From positions 279,524-343,523 of the forward strand of contig NZ_SZPR01000018.1 in assembly GCF_005280195.1 (NCBI RefSeq): a DNA stretch of 64,000 bases, in the 5' to 3' direction. The DNA comes from Streptomyces galbus (GTDB taxonomy: Bacteria; Actinomycetota; Actinomycetes; Streptomycetales; Streptomycetaceae). The notes below the pieces were generated by a model that did no database searches, was not told where the DNA came from, and saw only the letters and a program-made list of their open reading frames with translations. Of this stretch, positions 16,162-24,617 are shown in pieces; positions within the stretch are counted from its first letter, which is position 1, and every line of letters begins with the position of its first letter. The position numbers and the translations under genes are program-made.

Positions 16162-16710
16162 ATGACGAGTGAGCCGGAGCAGCAGATCGGAGCGGGGACG
16201 CCGGACGCGTTCCAGCGCCTGTGGACGCCCCACCGGATGGCCTACATCCAGGGCGAGGGCAAGCCCAGTGGCCCGGGGGCCGACGACGGCTGTCCCTTCT
16301 GCTCGCTGCCGGGGAAATCCGACGAGGACGCCCTGATCGTCGCCCGCGGGGAGCACGTGTACGCGGTGCTGAACCTCTACCCGTACAACGGCGGCCACCT
16401 GATGACCGTGCCCTACCGGCACGTCGCCGACTACACGGACCTCACCGGGCCGGAGACCGTCGAGCTGGCCGAGCTGACCAAGCAGGCGATGACGGCCCTG
16501 CGCAGCGCCTCCGGCGCCCACGGCTTCAACATCGGCATGAACCAGGGCGCGGTCGCCGGCGCGGGCATCGCCGCCCACCTGCACCAGCACATCGTCCCGC
16601 GCTGGGGCGGCGACACCAACTTCATGCCGGTCGTCGGCCACACCAAGATCCTGCCCCAGCTCCTCGCGGACACCCGCAAGATGCTGGCGGAGGCGTGGCC
16701 CACGGCCTGA
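16162..16710 (+). CDS. HIT-family hydrolase/phosphorylase (Ap4A phosphorylase-like)
   Basis: A 182-aa protein with a zinc-type CPFC (C44, C47) and the histidine triad HLHQH (H139, H141, H143). It lies between thrS and pgsA as does M. tuberculosis Rv2613c, which is an Ap4A phosphorylase, so degradation of dinucleoside polyphosphates is the best guess. ThrRS can make Ap4A, which would suit the neighbourhood. TATGCT at 16149-16154 ends 7 nt before ATG 16162, suggesting a leaderless message. Confidence 0.85.
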   Translation: MTSEPEQQIGAGTPDAFQRLWTPHRMAYIQGEGKPSGPGADDGCPFCSLPGKSDEDALIVARGEHVYAVLNLYPYNGGHLMTVPYRHVADYTDLTGPETVELAELTKQAMTALRSASGAHGFNIGMNQGAVAGAGIAAHLHQHIVPRWGGDTNFMPVVGHTKILPQLLADTRKMLAEAWPTA

Positions 16711-16744
16711 GCGCGGGCCACGGCCGGAGGGGCCGCGCGGCGGC

Positions 16745-18400
16745 CTACGCGTCGTAGACGTCGACCTTCCTGGGGGTGGGGTCCTGGACCGCCGTGCTCA
16801 GGAAGGCCGACCGCGTGCCGAACTTCTCCGTGTCCACGTCGTGCTCCTTGAGCACCTTGATCGCGGCGGCGTGCACCACCCGCAGCACCGGGGTGGCCGC
16901 GCGCAGCGCGTCGTCGGCCATGAAGCGGTGGCGCCAGGGCTGGTCGGCCCAGGCGTGCCGCAGACCGAAGGGCTCGGGCAGTCCTATCGAGCCGCCGAGC
17001 CAGTTCAGCAGCGGCGGGTACCAGCTCAGCGTCGCCCGCGCGGCGAGGCGGACCACCTCGTCCGGGGTGACCAGCGGCAGCGTCACCTTGCGGGTCTCCC
17101 AGAACCGGACGGTCTTGGCGACCTCCTTGGTCGGGGCCTCCGGCTTGGTGGTGAACAGCCCGTTCACCGGGCCGAGCGCGTGGCCCGTGACCTCGATGCG
17201 CAGCGTCTCGTGCAGCACCGTCACGGTGATCATCATGGTGATGATCAACTGCCCGTCCCACAGCGGCCACTGCACGCCCAGGTAGTGCCGGTCGCCGCCG
17301 CCGAACTGCTGGTTGTTGCAGATGTTCTCTATCGCCGACGGCTTGACCTGGTACGCCTCGACGTCCGTGCCCTCCGGCCGGGCGACCGCCTTGGCGTTCT
17401 CCCCGACCGGGGTGACGATCCAGTGCCGCACCGTGGGCGGCGGGAAGCCGCCGGTCTTCAGGCTCTGCCGGTTCAGCAGGGTGAGCTGGTCGTGGATCGC
17501 GCGGATCACGGTCCAGCTCCGGAACTCGTGCACGCCCTTGTTGGGGTCGAGGGGCGTCAGCTCCTCGGCGAGATGCCAGGCGCCCCAGCGCGTGCCCATG
17601 CCGAGGATGCCCTTGGGGCCGGCGTAGAAGACCGAGTTGGACTGCTGCTCCGCGCTGAGCCGGGCCAGCGACTGGCGCAGCTGCTCGGCGGCGGTCTGGT
17701 TGGGGCTGGTGGGCACGGCCTCGGGGACCTTCGCGCCGATGCTGCTGCCCGCCAGCAGGCTGTCCCAGCGGCCGCGCAGGTCCTGCGCGGTGCCCTCGCA
17801 GACCCGCTTGGCCACGAACCACCCGGCCACCGGGGCGACGACCGCACCGCGCGCGTACCACCCCACCAGGCCCCCGAAGGGCATCTTGAGCAGGAACAGC
17901 AGCGCCAGCGCGCCCACCGCCAGCAGCAGCACGGTGGCCATGCCGGACACCCGCCGGTTGTCCAGCCTGCCCACGGTCGCCCGGAGCTGGAAGACCAGCA
18001 GCCACACCAGCAGGCCGGGCAGGAACAGCACCCCGAACAGCAGCATGATGCCGGTGAGCTTCTTGTCGCGCTCGCGGCGGATGCGGTTGGCGGCCAGGCA
18101 GTGCTCCACGACGACCTGCGGCTCGGTGCCGAAGGACTGGATGAGGGGCTTGCGGCCGACGCCCAGCATGCGGTCGACCACCGCCTGCGAGAACGCCTCG
18201 CCCAGGTTCGGCCGGAAGATCTTGGCCCACGAGCGGCCCACGGAGACCGTGGACTGGTGCCACTCGTTGTCGGCCTTCCTGATGTCCTCGACCGGGTTGT
18301 CCCGGTAGGCCGCCGACGCCAGCGCGAAGGTCGCCGTCTGCCCCTCGTCGCCCGCCCGCGGCACCTGTGGTCCGAAGAAGTCCGCGTAACTGCCGTCCAC
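16745..18400 (-). CDS. Unknown 551-aa membrane protein
   Basis: Not recognised. A soluble N-terminal part is followed by three hydrophobic segments clustered near residues 115-210 (LLFGVLFLPGLLVWLLVF; VLLLAVGALALLFLL; a third shorter one), then a long soluble C-terminal part (about 225-551) with no known catalytic motif. GTG 18400 is chosen because GGGAGAGAG precedes it on the minus strand; an in-frame GTG at 18466 would add 22 residues but has no ribosome site. Together with the next gene it interrupts the thrS-HIT-pgsA order seen in mycobacteria. Confidence 0.6.
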   Translation of the reverse strand: MDGSYADFFGPQVPRAGDEGQTATFALASAAYRDNPVEDIRKADNEWHQSTVSVGRSWAKIFRPNLGEAFSQAVVDRMLGVGRKPLIQSFGTEPQVVVEHCLAANRIRRERDKKLTGIMLLFGVLFLPGLLVWLLVFQLRATVGRLDNRRVSGMATVLLLAVGALALLFLLKMPFGGLVGWYARGAVVAPVAGWFVAKRVCEGTAQDLRGRWDSLLAGSSIGAKVPEAVPTSPNQTAAEQLRQSLARLSAEQQSNSVFYAGPKGILGMGTRWGAWHLAEELTPLDPNKGVHEFRSWTVIRAIHDQLTLLNRQSLKTGGFPPPTVRHWIVTPVGENAKAVARPEGTDVEAYQVKPSAIENICNNQQFGGGDRHYLGVQWPLWDGQLIITMMITVTVLHETLRIEVTGHALGPVNGLFTTKPEAPTKEVAKTVRFWETRKVTLPLVTPDEVVRLAARATLSWYPPLLNWLGGSIGLPEPFGLRHAWADQPWRHRFMADDALRAATPVLRVVHAAAIKVLKEHDVDTEKFGTRSAFLSTAVQDPTPRKVDVYDA

Positions 18401-18506
18401 GCTCTCTCCCGCCCCCAACGCCGCAACGCTCGCTCCTGCGGCCTTCCCGACTTCCGTGCTCCGCACACCTGTTGATCAGGTCATCAGGGTATCCGCCGGC
18501 GCGGAC

Positions 18507-18544
18507 CCGCGTCGGCGGACGGCCGAAGCCGCCCGCCGACGCGG
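18507..18544 (-). terminator. Hairpin downstream of the EF-G-like gene
   Basis: A 12-bp perfect stem (18507-18518 with 18533-18544) whose 14-nt loop can fold further (GGC CGAA GCC). On the minus strand it lies about 95 nt after the EF-G-like stop and before the 551-aa gene, so it probably ends that transcript. No T-run. Confidence 0.5.
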
Positions 18545-18637
18545 AGGAAACCCCTCCGCCCGGGGCCCGGGCGCGGGACGTCCCGGCCACCGGGGCGGCT
18601 GCCCCACGGGCCACTTGGGCCCGGCGCGCACCAACCC

Positions 18638-20833
18638 TCAGGTGTCCCGGGCCTGTTCGCGGACCTTCTCGGCGATCTGGACCGGCATCGGCTCGTGCCG
18701 CACGTACCGGCGGTCGAACCGCGCCGTGCCGTGCGACAGCGAGCGCAGGTCCACCGCGTACCGGCCGATCTCGATCTCCGGCACCTCGGCGCGGATCACC
18801 GTCCGCCCGCCCGCGGTCTGCTCCGTGCCCAGCACCCGGCCGCGCCGGCCGGACAGGTCGCTCATCACGGCGCCCACGTAGTCGTCGCCGACCAGCACGC
18901 TCACCTCGGCCACCGGCTCCAGCAGGTGGATCCTGGCGTCGGCCGCCGCCTCCCGCAGCGCCAGCGCGCCCGCCGTCTGGAACGCGGCGTCGGAGGAGTC
19001 CACCGAGTGCGCCTTGCCGTCGAGCAGCGTGACGCGCACGTCGATCAGCGGATGGCCGGCCGCCACCCCCTTCGCCGCCTGCGCCCGTACGCCCTTCTCC
19101 ACCGACGGGATGAACTGGCGCGGCACCGCCCCGCCGACGACCTTGTCCACGAACTCGATGCCCGAGCCGCCCGGCAGCGGTTCCACCTCGATCTCGCAGA
19201 TCGCGTACTGGCCGTGCCCGCCGGACTGCTTCACGTGCCGCCCGCGCCCGGCCGACCGGTGCGCGAACGTCTCGCGCAGCGACACCCGGTGCGGGACCAC
19301 GTCGACCTGGACGCCGTAGCGGGTGCGCAGCCGCTCCAGGGCCACGTCCGCATGCGCCTCGCCCAGGCACCACAGGACGACCTGGTGGGTGTCCTGGTTC
19401 TGCTCCAGGCGCATCGTGGGGTCCTCGGCGACCAGCCGGGCCAGGCCCTGGGACAGCTTGTCCTCGTCGGCCTTGCTGTGCGCCTGGATGGCCAGCGGCA
19501 GCAGCGGGTCCGGCATCCGCCACGGCTCCATCACCAGCGGGTCGTCCTTCGCGGACAGCGTGTCGCCGGTCTCCGCGCGGGTCAGCTTCGCCACGCACAC
19601 CAGGTCGCCCGCGACGGCCTGCGGCACCGGGCGCTGCTGCTTGCCGAACGGCATCGACAGCGCGCCGATCCGCTCGTCCAGATCGTGGTCCTCGTGGCCC
19701 CGGTCGGTCATGCCGTGCCCGGACACGTGCACCGTCATGTCGGGCCGCAGCACCCCGGAGAAGACGCGCACCAGCGAGATCCGGCCCACGTACGGGTCGG
19801 ACGACGTCTTGACGACCTCCGCGACCAGCGGGCCGTCGACGTCGCACGGCTTGATCTCGCGCGGTGCGCCGTCGATCGTGGTCACCCCCGGCGTGGGGTG
19901 CTCGAACGGCGTCGGGAAGCCCCGCGTGATCAGCTCCAGCAGCTCCACCGTGCCGATGCCCTGCCGGGCGCCCTCGGCCGCGGGGGCGGCGGCCAGGACG
20001 GGGAAGAACACGCCGCGCGCGACGGCCCGCTCCAGGTCCTCGATCAGGGTCTTGACCTCGACCTGCTCACCGCCGAGGTAGCGGTCCATGAGGGTCTCGT
20101 CCTCGCTCTCGGCGATGATCCCCTCGATCAGCCGGTTGCGGGCCTGCGTCATGTCCGGCAGCCGCTCCGGACCCGGCTCGGACTCCTGGCGCTCGCCGGA
20201 GGAGTAGTCGAACAGCTTCTGCGACAGCAGCCCGACCAGCCCCGTCACGGGCGCGTGCCCGTCGGGCCCCTGCGGGCCGTGCAGCGGCAGGTACAGCGGC
20301 AGCACGGCGTCCGGGTCGTCCCCGCCGAACGTCTCGGCGCACACCCGGGTCATCTCCTCGAAGTCGGCCCGCGCCGCCTCCAGGTGCGTGACGACGATCG
20401 CCCGCGGCATGCCGACGGCGGCGCACTCCTCCCACACCATGCGGGTGGAGCCGTCCACACCGTCCGACGCCGAGACGACGAAGAGGGCCGCGTCCGCCGC
20501 GCGCAGACCGGCCCTCAGCTCCCCGACGAAGTCGGCGTACCCGGGGGTGTCGAGGACGTTGACCTTGATGCCGTCCCACTCCAGCGGCACCAGGGAGAGC
20601 TGCACCGAGCGCTGCTGCCGGTGCTCGATCTCGTCGTAGTCGGAGACGGTGCCGCCGTCCTCCACGCGGCCCGCCCGGTTCACCGCCCCGGCGGTCAGCG
20701 CGAGGGCCTCCACCAGGGTCGTCTTGCCCGACCCGGAGTGGCCGACCAGCACCACGTTCCGCAGGGACGCGGGGTGGTCGGCCGCCACTGCCCTGCCGGC
20801 GGCTCCGGGGTGTGTCTGTGTCTTGTCGCCCAT
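18638..20833 (-). CDS. EF-G-like GTPase (EF-G2/TetM-like)
   Basis: A 731-aa protein with the full EF-G domain order: G domain, domain II (about 300-410), domains III-V to the C-terminus including the domain IV segment GRGRHVKQSGGHGQYA. G1 GHSGSGKT (31-38) and G3 DTPG (95-98) are intact, but the G4 position reads THLE (149-152) instead of NKxD. The canonical EF-G is not in this window. M. tuberculosis FusA2 is a related second EF-G of uncertain role. ATG 20833 has GGGAGGCAGG upstream. A ribosome-bound role is likely; translocase activity is doubtful. Confidence 0.85.
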   Translation of the reverse strand: MGDKTQTHPGAAGRAVAADHPASLRNVVLVGHSGSGKTTLVEALALTAGAVNRAGRVEDGGTVSDYDEIEHRQQRSVQLSLVPLEWDGIKVNVLDTPGYADFVGELRAGLRAADAALFVVSASDGVDGSTRMVWEECAAVGMPRAIVVTHLEAARADFEEMTRVCAETFGGDDPDAVLPLYLPLHGPQGPDGHAPVTGLVGLLSQKLFDYSSGERQESEPGPERLPDMTQARNRLIEGIIAESEDETLMDRYLGGEQVEVKTLIEDLERAVARGVFFPVLAAAPAAEGARQGIGTVELLELITRGFPTPFEHPTPGVTTIDGAPREIKPCDVDGPLVAEVVKTSSDPYVGRISLVRVFSGVLRPDMTVHVSGHGMTDRGHEDHDLDERIGALSMPFGKQQRPVPQAVAGDLVCVAKLTRAETGDTLSAKDDPLVMEPWRMPDPLLPLAIQAHSKADEDKLSQGLARLVAEDPTMRLEQNQDTHQVVLWCLGEAHADVALERLRTRYGVQVDVVPHRVSLRETFAHRSAGRGRHVKQSGGHGQYAICEIEVEPLPGGSGIEFVDKVVGGAVPRQFIPSVEKGVRAQAAKGVAAGHPLIDVRVTLLDGKAHSVDSSDAAFQTAGALALREAAADARIHLLEPVAEVSVLVGDDYVGAVMSDLSGRRGRVLGTEQTAGGRTVIRAEVPEIEIGRYAVDLRSLSHGTARFDRRYVRHEPMPVQIAEKVREQARDT

Positions 20834-21136
20834 GATCCTGCCTCCCGTGCACGGTGAGGTCACTGGGGCGCGGCGAAGCGGCGGATCCGCGTGGGGGCGG
20901 CTCCGGCGACGCCCGCGGTCCTTCGAGCTTTCCACTCCCGTCACGGTGCGTCCATACGAGGGACCCGAACCCGCCACCCACCGGCCCGCCGTCCGCGATC
21001 GGGCCGTGACCCGGATGCCGTCAGGACGTGACCCCGGCCGCGGGTGCCCGGCCGTCGCGGCCCCGCGCGCGTGGCTACGATGGGCCAGCCGGTGACCAGC
21101 AGGGGTCGCGGCGCCACACCGACCGTCGGGAAGGCC
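20834..21136. promoter_or_regulatory. Divergent intergenic region, EF-G-like gene / pgsA
   Basis: 303 nt without a supportable gene. TACGAT (21076-21081) is a -10-like box for the pgsA operon, placing transcription start near 21088. This argues against the in-frame ATG at 21080 as the pgsA start. The ribosome site of the minus-strand gene lies at its other end. No clear operator or hairpin stood out. Confidence 0.4.
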
Positions 21137-21814
21137 ATGCTGAACAAGTACGCGCGTGCATTCTTCACGCGTGTCCTCACACCGTTCGCCGCGTTTCTCA
21201 TCCGCCGGGGCGTCAGCCCCGACACCGTCACGCTGATCGGCACCGCCGGCGTGATGGCGGGCGCGCTGGTCTTCTACCCCCGGGGCGAGTTCTTCTGGGG
21301 CACGGTCGTCATCACGCTCTTCGTCTTCTCCGACCTCGTCGACGGCAACATGGCCCGCCAGCTCGGCCGTTCCAGCCGCTGGGGCGCCTTCCTGGACTCC
21401 ACGCTCGACCGGGTCGCCGACGGCGCGATCTTCGGCGGCTTCGCGCTCTGGTACGCCGGCAACGGCGACGACAACGTGCTGTGCGCGGTCTCGATCTTCT
21501 GCCTGGCCAGCGGCCAGGTGGTGTCGTACACCAAGGCCCGCGGCGAGTCGATCGGCCTGCCGGTCGCCGTCAACGGGCTCGTCGAGCGCGCCGAGCGTCT
21601 GGTGATCTCCCTGGTCGCGGCCGGCTTCGCGGGCCTGCACAAGTTCGGCGTGCCCGGCATCCAGTACCTGCTGCCCGTCGCCCTGTGGATCGTCGCCGTC
21701 GGCAGCCTGGTCACGCTGGTCCAGCGGGTCGTCACGGTGCGCCGCGAGTCCGCCGAGGCGGAGGCCGCGGCCGCCGCACAGCCCGGGGCCCAGGGGAGGG
21801 AGACCGCCCAGTGA
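21137..21814 (+). CDS. pgsA: Phosphatidylinositol phosphate synthase (CDP-alcohol phosphatidyltransferase)
   Basis: A 225-aa integral membrane enzyme. The complete family motif D-x2-D-G-x2-A-R-x8-G-x3-D-x3-D is present at D66, D69-G70, A73-R74, G83, D87 and D91. Its place before an acyltransferase and PimA equals M. tuberculosis Rv2612c, which joins inositol-1-phosphate to CDP-diacylglycerol to make PI phosphate, so that activity is preferred over phosphatidylglycerophosphate synthesis. About six membrane segments. ATG 21137 follows GGGAAGG; the C-terminal 20 residues are Ala/Glu-rich. It overlaps the next gene by 4 nt. Confidence 0.88.
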   Translation: MLNKYARAFFTRVLTPFAAFLIRRGVSPDTVTLIGTAGVMAGALVFYPRGEFFWGTVVITLFVFSDLVDGNMARQLGRSSRWGAFLDSTLDRVADGAIFGGFALWYAGNGDDNVLCAVSIFCLASGQVVSYTKARGESIGLPVAVNGLVERAERLVISLVAAGFAGLHKFGVPGIQYLLPVALWIVAVGSLVTLVQRVVTVRRESAEAEAAAAAQPGAQGRETAQ

Positions 21815-22728
21815 GCGCCCAGGAGCGGCTGACCGACGCGCTGTACGGCCTCGGCTGGGGCACCGTCAAGAAGCTCCCCGAACCCGTCGCGGTGCGCCTG
21901 GGCCGGTCGGTCGCCGACCTCGCCTGGAAACGGCGCGGCAAGGGCGTCCAGCGGCTGGAGCGCAACTACGCGCGCGTGGTGCCGGACGCCTCACCCGAGC
22001 GCCTGGCGGAGCTGTCCCGCGCGGGCATGCGGTCCTACCTGCGGTACTGGATGGAGTCCTTCCGGCTGCCCGCGTGGAGCGCCGAACGCGTCCGCGACGG
22101 CTTCGAGCCCAAGGACCTGCACCACCTGACCGACGGCCTCGCCGCCGGCCGGGGCGTCGTCCTCGCCCTGCCGCACCTGGCCAACTGGGACCTGGCCGGC
22201 GCGTGGGTCACCACCGCGCTCGGCACGCCGTTCACCACGGTCGCCGAGCGGCTGAAGCCGGAGACGCTCTACGACCGTTTCGTCGCCTACCGCGAGGGCC
22301 TCGGCATGGAGGTCCTCCCGCACAGCGGCGGCGCCGCCTTCGGCACCCTCGCCCGGCGGCTGCGCGACGGCGGCCTGGTCTGCCTGGTCGCCGACCGCGA
22401 CCTGTCGGCCTCCGGCGTCGAGGTGACCTTCTTCGGCGAGACCGCCCGGATGCCCGCCGGACCCGCCCTGCTCGCGCAGCAGACGGGCGCACTGCTGCTG
22501 CCCGTGACCCTCTGGTACGACGACTCGCCCGTGATGCAGGGCCGGGTCCACCCCCCGATCGAGGTCCCCGGGTCAGGCGACCGGGCCGAGAAGGCGTCCC
22601 TCATGACACAGGCGCTGGCCGACGCCTTCGCCACGGGGATCGCCGAGCATCCGGAGGACTGGCACATGCTGCAGCGCCTGTGGGCCGCGGACCTCGAACC
22701 GCGTCCGGCCGAGGGGGAGCGCGCGTGA
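21811..22728 (+). CDS. patA: Phosphatidylinositol mannoside acyltransferase
   Basis: A 305-aa member of the LpxL/HtrB lysophospholipid acyltransferase family with the catalytic H-x4-D (H122, D127 in PHLANWDLAG). Between pgsA and pimA it corresponds to M. tuberculosis Rv2611c (PatA), which acylates the 6-position of mannose in PIM1/PIM2 at the inner leaflet. GTG 21811 overlaps the pgsA stop, and the stop overlaps the pimA start, so the three genes are translationally coupled. Confidence 0.87.
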   Translation: MSAQERLTDALYGLGWGTVKKLPEPVAVRLGRSVADLAWKRRGKGVQRLERNYARVVPDASPERLAELSRAGMRSYLRYWMESFRLPAWSAERVRDGFEPKDLHHLTDGLAAGRGVVLALPHLANWDLAGAWVTTALGTPFTTVAERLKPETLYDRFVAYREGLGMEVLPHSGGAAFGTLARRLRDGGLVCLVADRDLSASGVEVTFFGETARMPAGPALLAQQTGALLLPVTLWYDDSPVMQGRVHPPIEVPGSGDRAEKASLMTQALADAFATGIAEHPEDWHMLQRLWAADLEPRPAEGERA

Positions 22729-23894
22729 GGATCGGCATCGTCTGCCCGTACTCCTGGGACGTACCGGGCGGCGTCCAGTTCCACATCCGCGACCTCGCCG
22801 AGTACTTCCTGCGGCTCGGCCACGAGGTGTCCGTGCTCGCCCCCGCCGACGACGACACCCCGCTGCCGCCGTACGTCGTCTCCGCGGGCCGCGCGGTCCC
22901 GGTGCCGTACAACGGCTCGGTGGCGCGGCTGAACTTCGGCTTCCTGTCCGCCGCGCGCGTGCGGCGCTGGCTGCACGACGGCGCGTTCGACGTGGTCCAC
23001 ATCCACGAGCCGACCTCGCCGTCCCTCGGCCTGCTGACCTGCTGGGCCGCGCAGGGCCCGATGGTGGCCACGTTCCACACGTCCAACCCGCGCTCCAAGG
23101 CGATGATCGCCGCCTATGCCATCCTCCAGGCGGCCCTGGAGAAGATCAGCGCCCGGATCGCGGTCAGCGAGTACGCCCGGCGCACCCTGGTGGAACACCT
23201 CGGCGGGGACGCCGTCGTCATCCCCAACGGCGTCGACGTCGACTTCTTCGCGAAGGCCGACCCGAACCCCGCCTGGCAGGGCGACACCATCGGCTTCATC
23301 GGCCGCATCGACGAACCCCGCAAGGGTCTGCCGGTGCTGATGCGGGCCCTGCCGAAGATCCTCGCCGCCCGCCCGCAGACCCGGCTGCTGATCGCCGGGC
23401 GCGGTGACGAGGAGGAGGCGGTCGCCTCGCTGCCGGCCGAACTGCGCCCGCGGGTGGAGTTCCTCGGCATGGTCAGCGACGAGGACAAGGCGCGCCTGCT
23501 GCGCAGCGTCGACCTGTACGTGGCCCCCAACACCGGCGGCGAGAGCTTCGGCATCATCCTGGTGGAGGCGATGTCCGCGGGCGCCCCCGTGCTGGCGGCC
23601 GACCTCGACGCCTTCGCGCAGGTCCTCGACCAGGGCGCGGCGGGCGAGCTGTTCGCCAACGAGGACGCCGACGCCCTCGCCGACGCGGCCGTACGCCTCC
23701 TGGCGGACCCGGATCGTCGCGCCGCGCTGAGCGCCCACGGCAGCGCGCACGTGCGCCGCTTCGACTGGTCCACGGTGGGCGCCGACATCCTCTCGGTGTA
23801 CGAGACGGTCACCGCGGGCGCGGCCGCCGTCGCCACCACGGACGACCCCCGCCCCCCGGGCCTGCGCTCGCGTCTGGGCCTGGCCCGCGACTGA
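22725..23894 (+). CDS. pimA: GDP-mannose-dependent phosphatidylinositol alpha-mannosyltransferase
   Basis: A 389-aa GT4 glycosyltransferase with two Rossmann domains. It shows the N-terminal PYSWDVPGGVQFHI loop, VVHIHEP, the hinge IPNGVD, and the C-terminal E-x7-E in GGESFGIILVEAMSAG that binds nucleotide-sugar. PimA adds the first mannose to PI at the cytoplasmic face, starting PIM synthesis. GTG 22725 overlaps the patA stop (GTGA). The C-terminal 25 residues are Ala/Pro-rich. Confidence 0.92.
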   Translation: MRIGIVCPYSWDVPGGVQFHIRDLAEYFLRLGHEVSVLAPADDDTPLPPYVVSAGRAVPVPYNGSVARLNFGFLSAARVRRWLHDGAFDVVHIHEPTSPSLGLLTCWAAQGPMVATFHTSNPRSKAMIAAYAILQAALEKISARIAVSEYARRTLVEHLGGDAVVIPNGVDVDFFAKADPNPAWQGDTIGFIGRIDEPRKGLPVLMRALPKILAARPQTRLLIAGRGDEEEAVASLPAELRPRVEFLGMVSDEDKARLLRSVDLYVAPNTGGESFGIILVEAMSAGAPVLAADLDAFAQVLDQGAAGELFANEDADALADAAVRLLADPDRRAALSAHGSAHVRRFDWSTVGADILSVYETVTAGAAAVATTDDPRPPGLRSRLGLARD

Positions 23895-23924
23895 GCGGCC
23901 GGCGGCCGCGTACTCTTTCCGCCC

Positions 23925-24467
23925 GTGACCGCAACCCTCATCTGGATCCTCGTCGCCCTGCTGGCGATCGGCCTCTACCTGAGCTGGACGGCGGGACGGC
24001 TGGACCGGCTGCACGCCCGGATCGACGCGGCGCGGGCCGCGCTGGACGCGCAGTTGCTGCGCCGCGCGTCGGTCGCCCAGGAGGTGGCGACCTCGGGCAT
24101 CCTCGACCCGGCCGCCTCCATCGTGCTGTACGAGGCCGCGCACGCCGCCCGGCAGGCCGAGGAGGAGCAGCGGGAGGTCGCCGAGAGCGAGCTGAGCCAG
24201 GCGCTGCGCGCGGTGTTCGCCGACCCCCGGCAGGTCGAGGTGGTCCGGGAGGCGCCGGGCGGCGACGAGGCGGCACGGGAGCTCACCGAGGCCGTGCGCC
24301 GCGTCCCGATGGCCCGCCGCTTCCACAACGACGCCGTCGGCGCGGCCCGCCGCCTGCGCGAGCACCGCAAGGTCCGCTGGTTCCGGCTCGCCGGCCACGC
24401 GCCGTTCCCGATGGCGTTCGAGATGGACGACGAACCGCCCGCCGCCCTGGCCGACCGGGCCGCCTGA
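23925..24467 (+). CDS. Membrane-anchored coiled protein, possibly LemA-like
   Basis: A 180-aa protein with one N-terminal membrane segment (residues 3-22), then a long charged helical region (RLHARIDAARAALDAQLLRRASVAQEVA) resembling the LemA helix, and a C-terminal basic part ending DDEPPAALADRAA. Start GTG 23925, 31 nt after pimA, so probably co-transcribed. Function unknown; the LemA relation is tentative. Confidence 0.6.
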   Translation: MTATLIWILVALLAIGLYLSWTAGRLDRLHARIDAARAALDAQLLRRASVAQEVATSGILDPAASIVLYEAAHAARQAEEEQREVAESELSQALRAVFADPRQVEVVREAPGGDEAARELTEAVRRVPMARRFHNDAVGAARRLREHRKVRWFRLAGHAPFPMAFEMDDEPPAALADRAA

Positions 24468-24550
24468 ACCGCACCGGGCAGGGCCCCGCACCGCGTCCGC
24501 CGCGCGTCCACGGCGCAAAAGGATCCACCGGCTCGGCATTGGCCCTTGCT

Positions 24551-24564
24551 GTGGACTGGTCCAC
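24551..24564. promoter_or_regulatory. Palindrome upstream of pdxS, candidate regulator site
   Basis: GTGGAC-TG-GTCCAC is a perfect 6+6 inverted repeat, 54 nt before the pdxS start. In C. glutamicum the pdxST genes are activated by the MocR-type regulator PdxR through AAAGTGG-type elements; the GTGGACT core is reminiscent. No pdxR gene is in the window. The assignment is inference. Confidence 0.4.
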
Positions 24565-24617
24565 TCGCGTTTCCTCGGTGCTTGCAGAAACCCTCTTCAC
24601 CCCAGTGAGGTCACCTC

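Noticed and set aside
16431-19847. A 1,138-codon minus-strand open frame across HIT, the 551-aa gene and the EF-G-like gene
   Set aside because: It crosses real genes in another frame and reads as Arg/Gly/Ala-rich sequence typical of high-GC shadow frames.
21080-21136. Upstream ATG 21080 as the pgsA start
   Set aside because: The ATG overlaps the probable -10 box TACGAT, so it would lie outside the mRNA; GGGAAGG precedes ATG 21137 instead.
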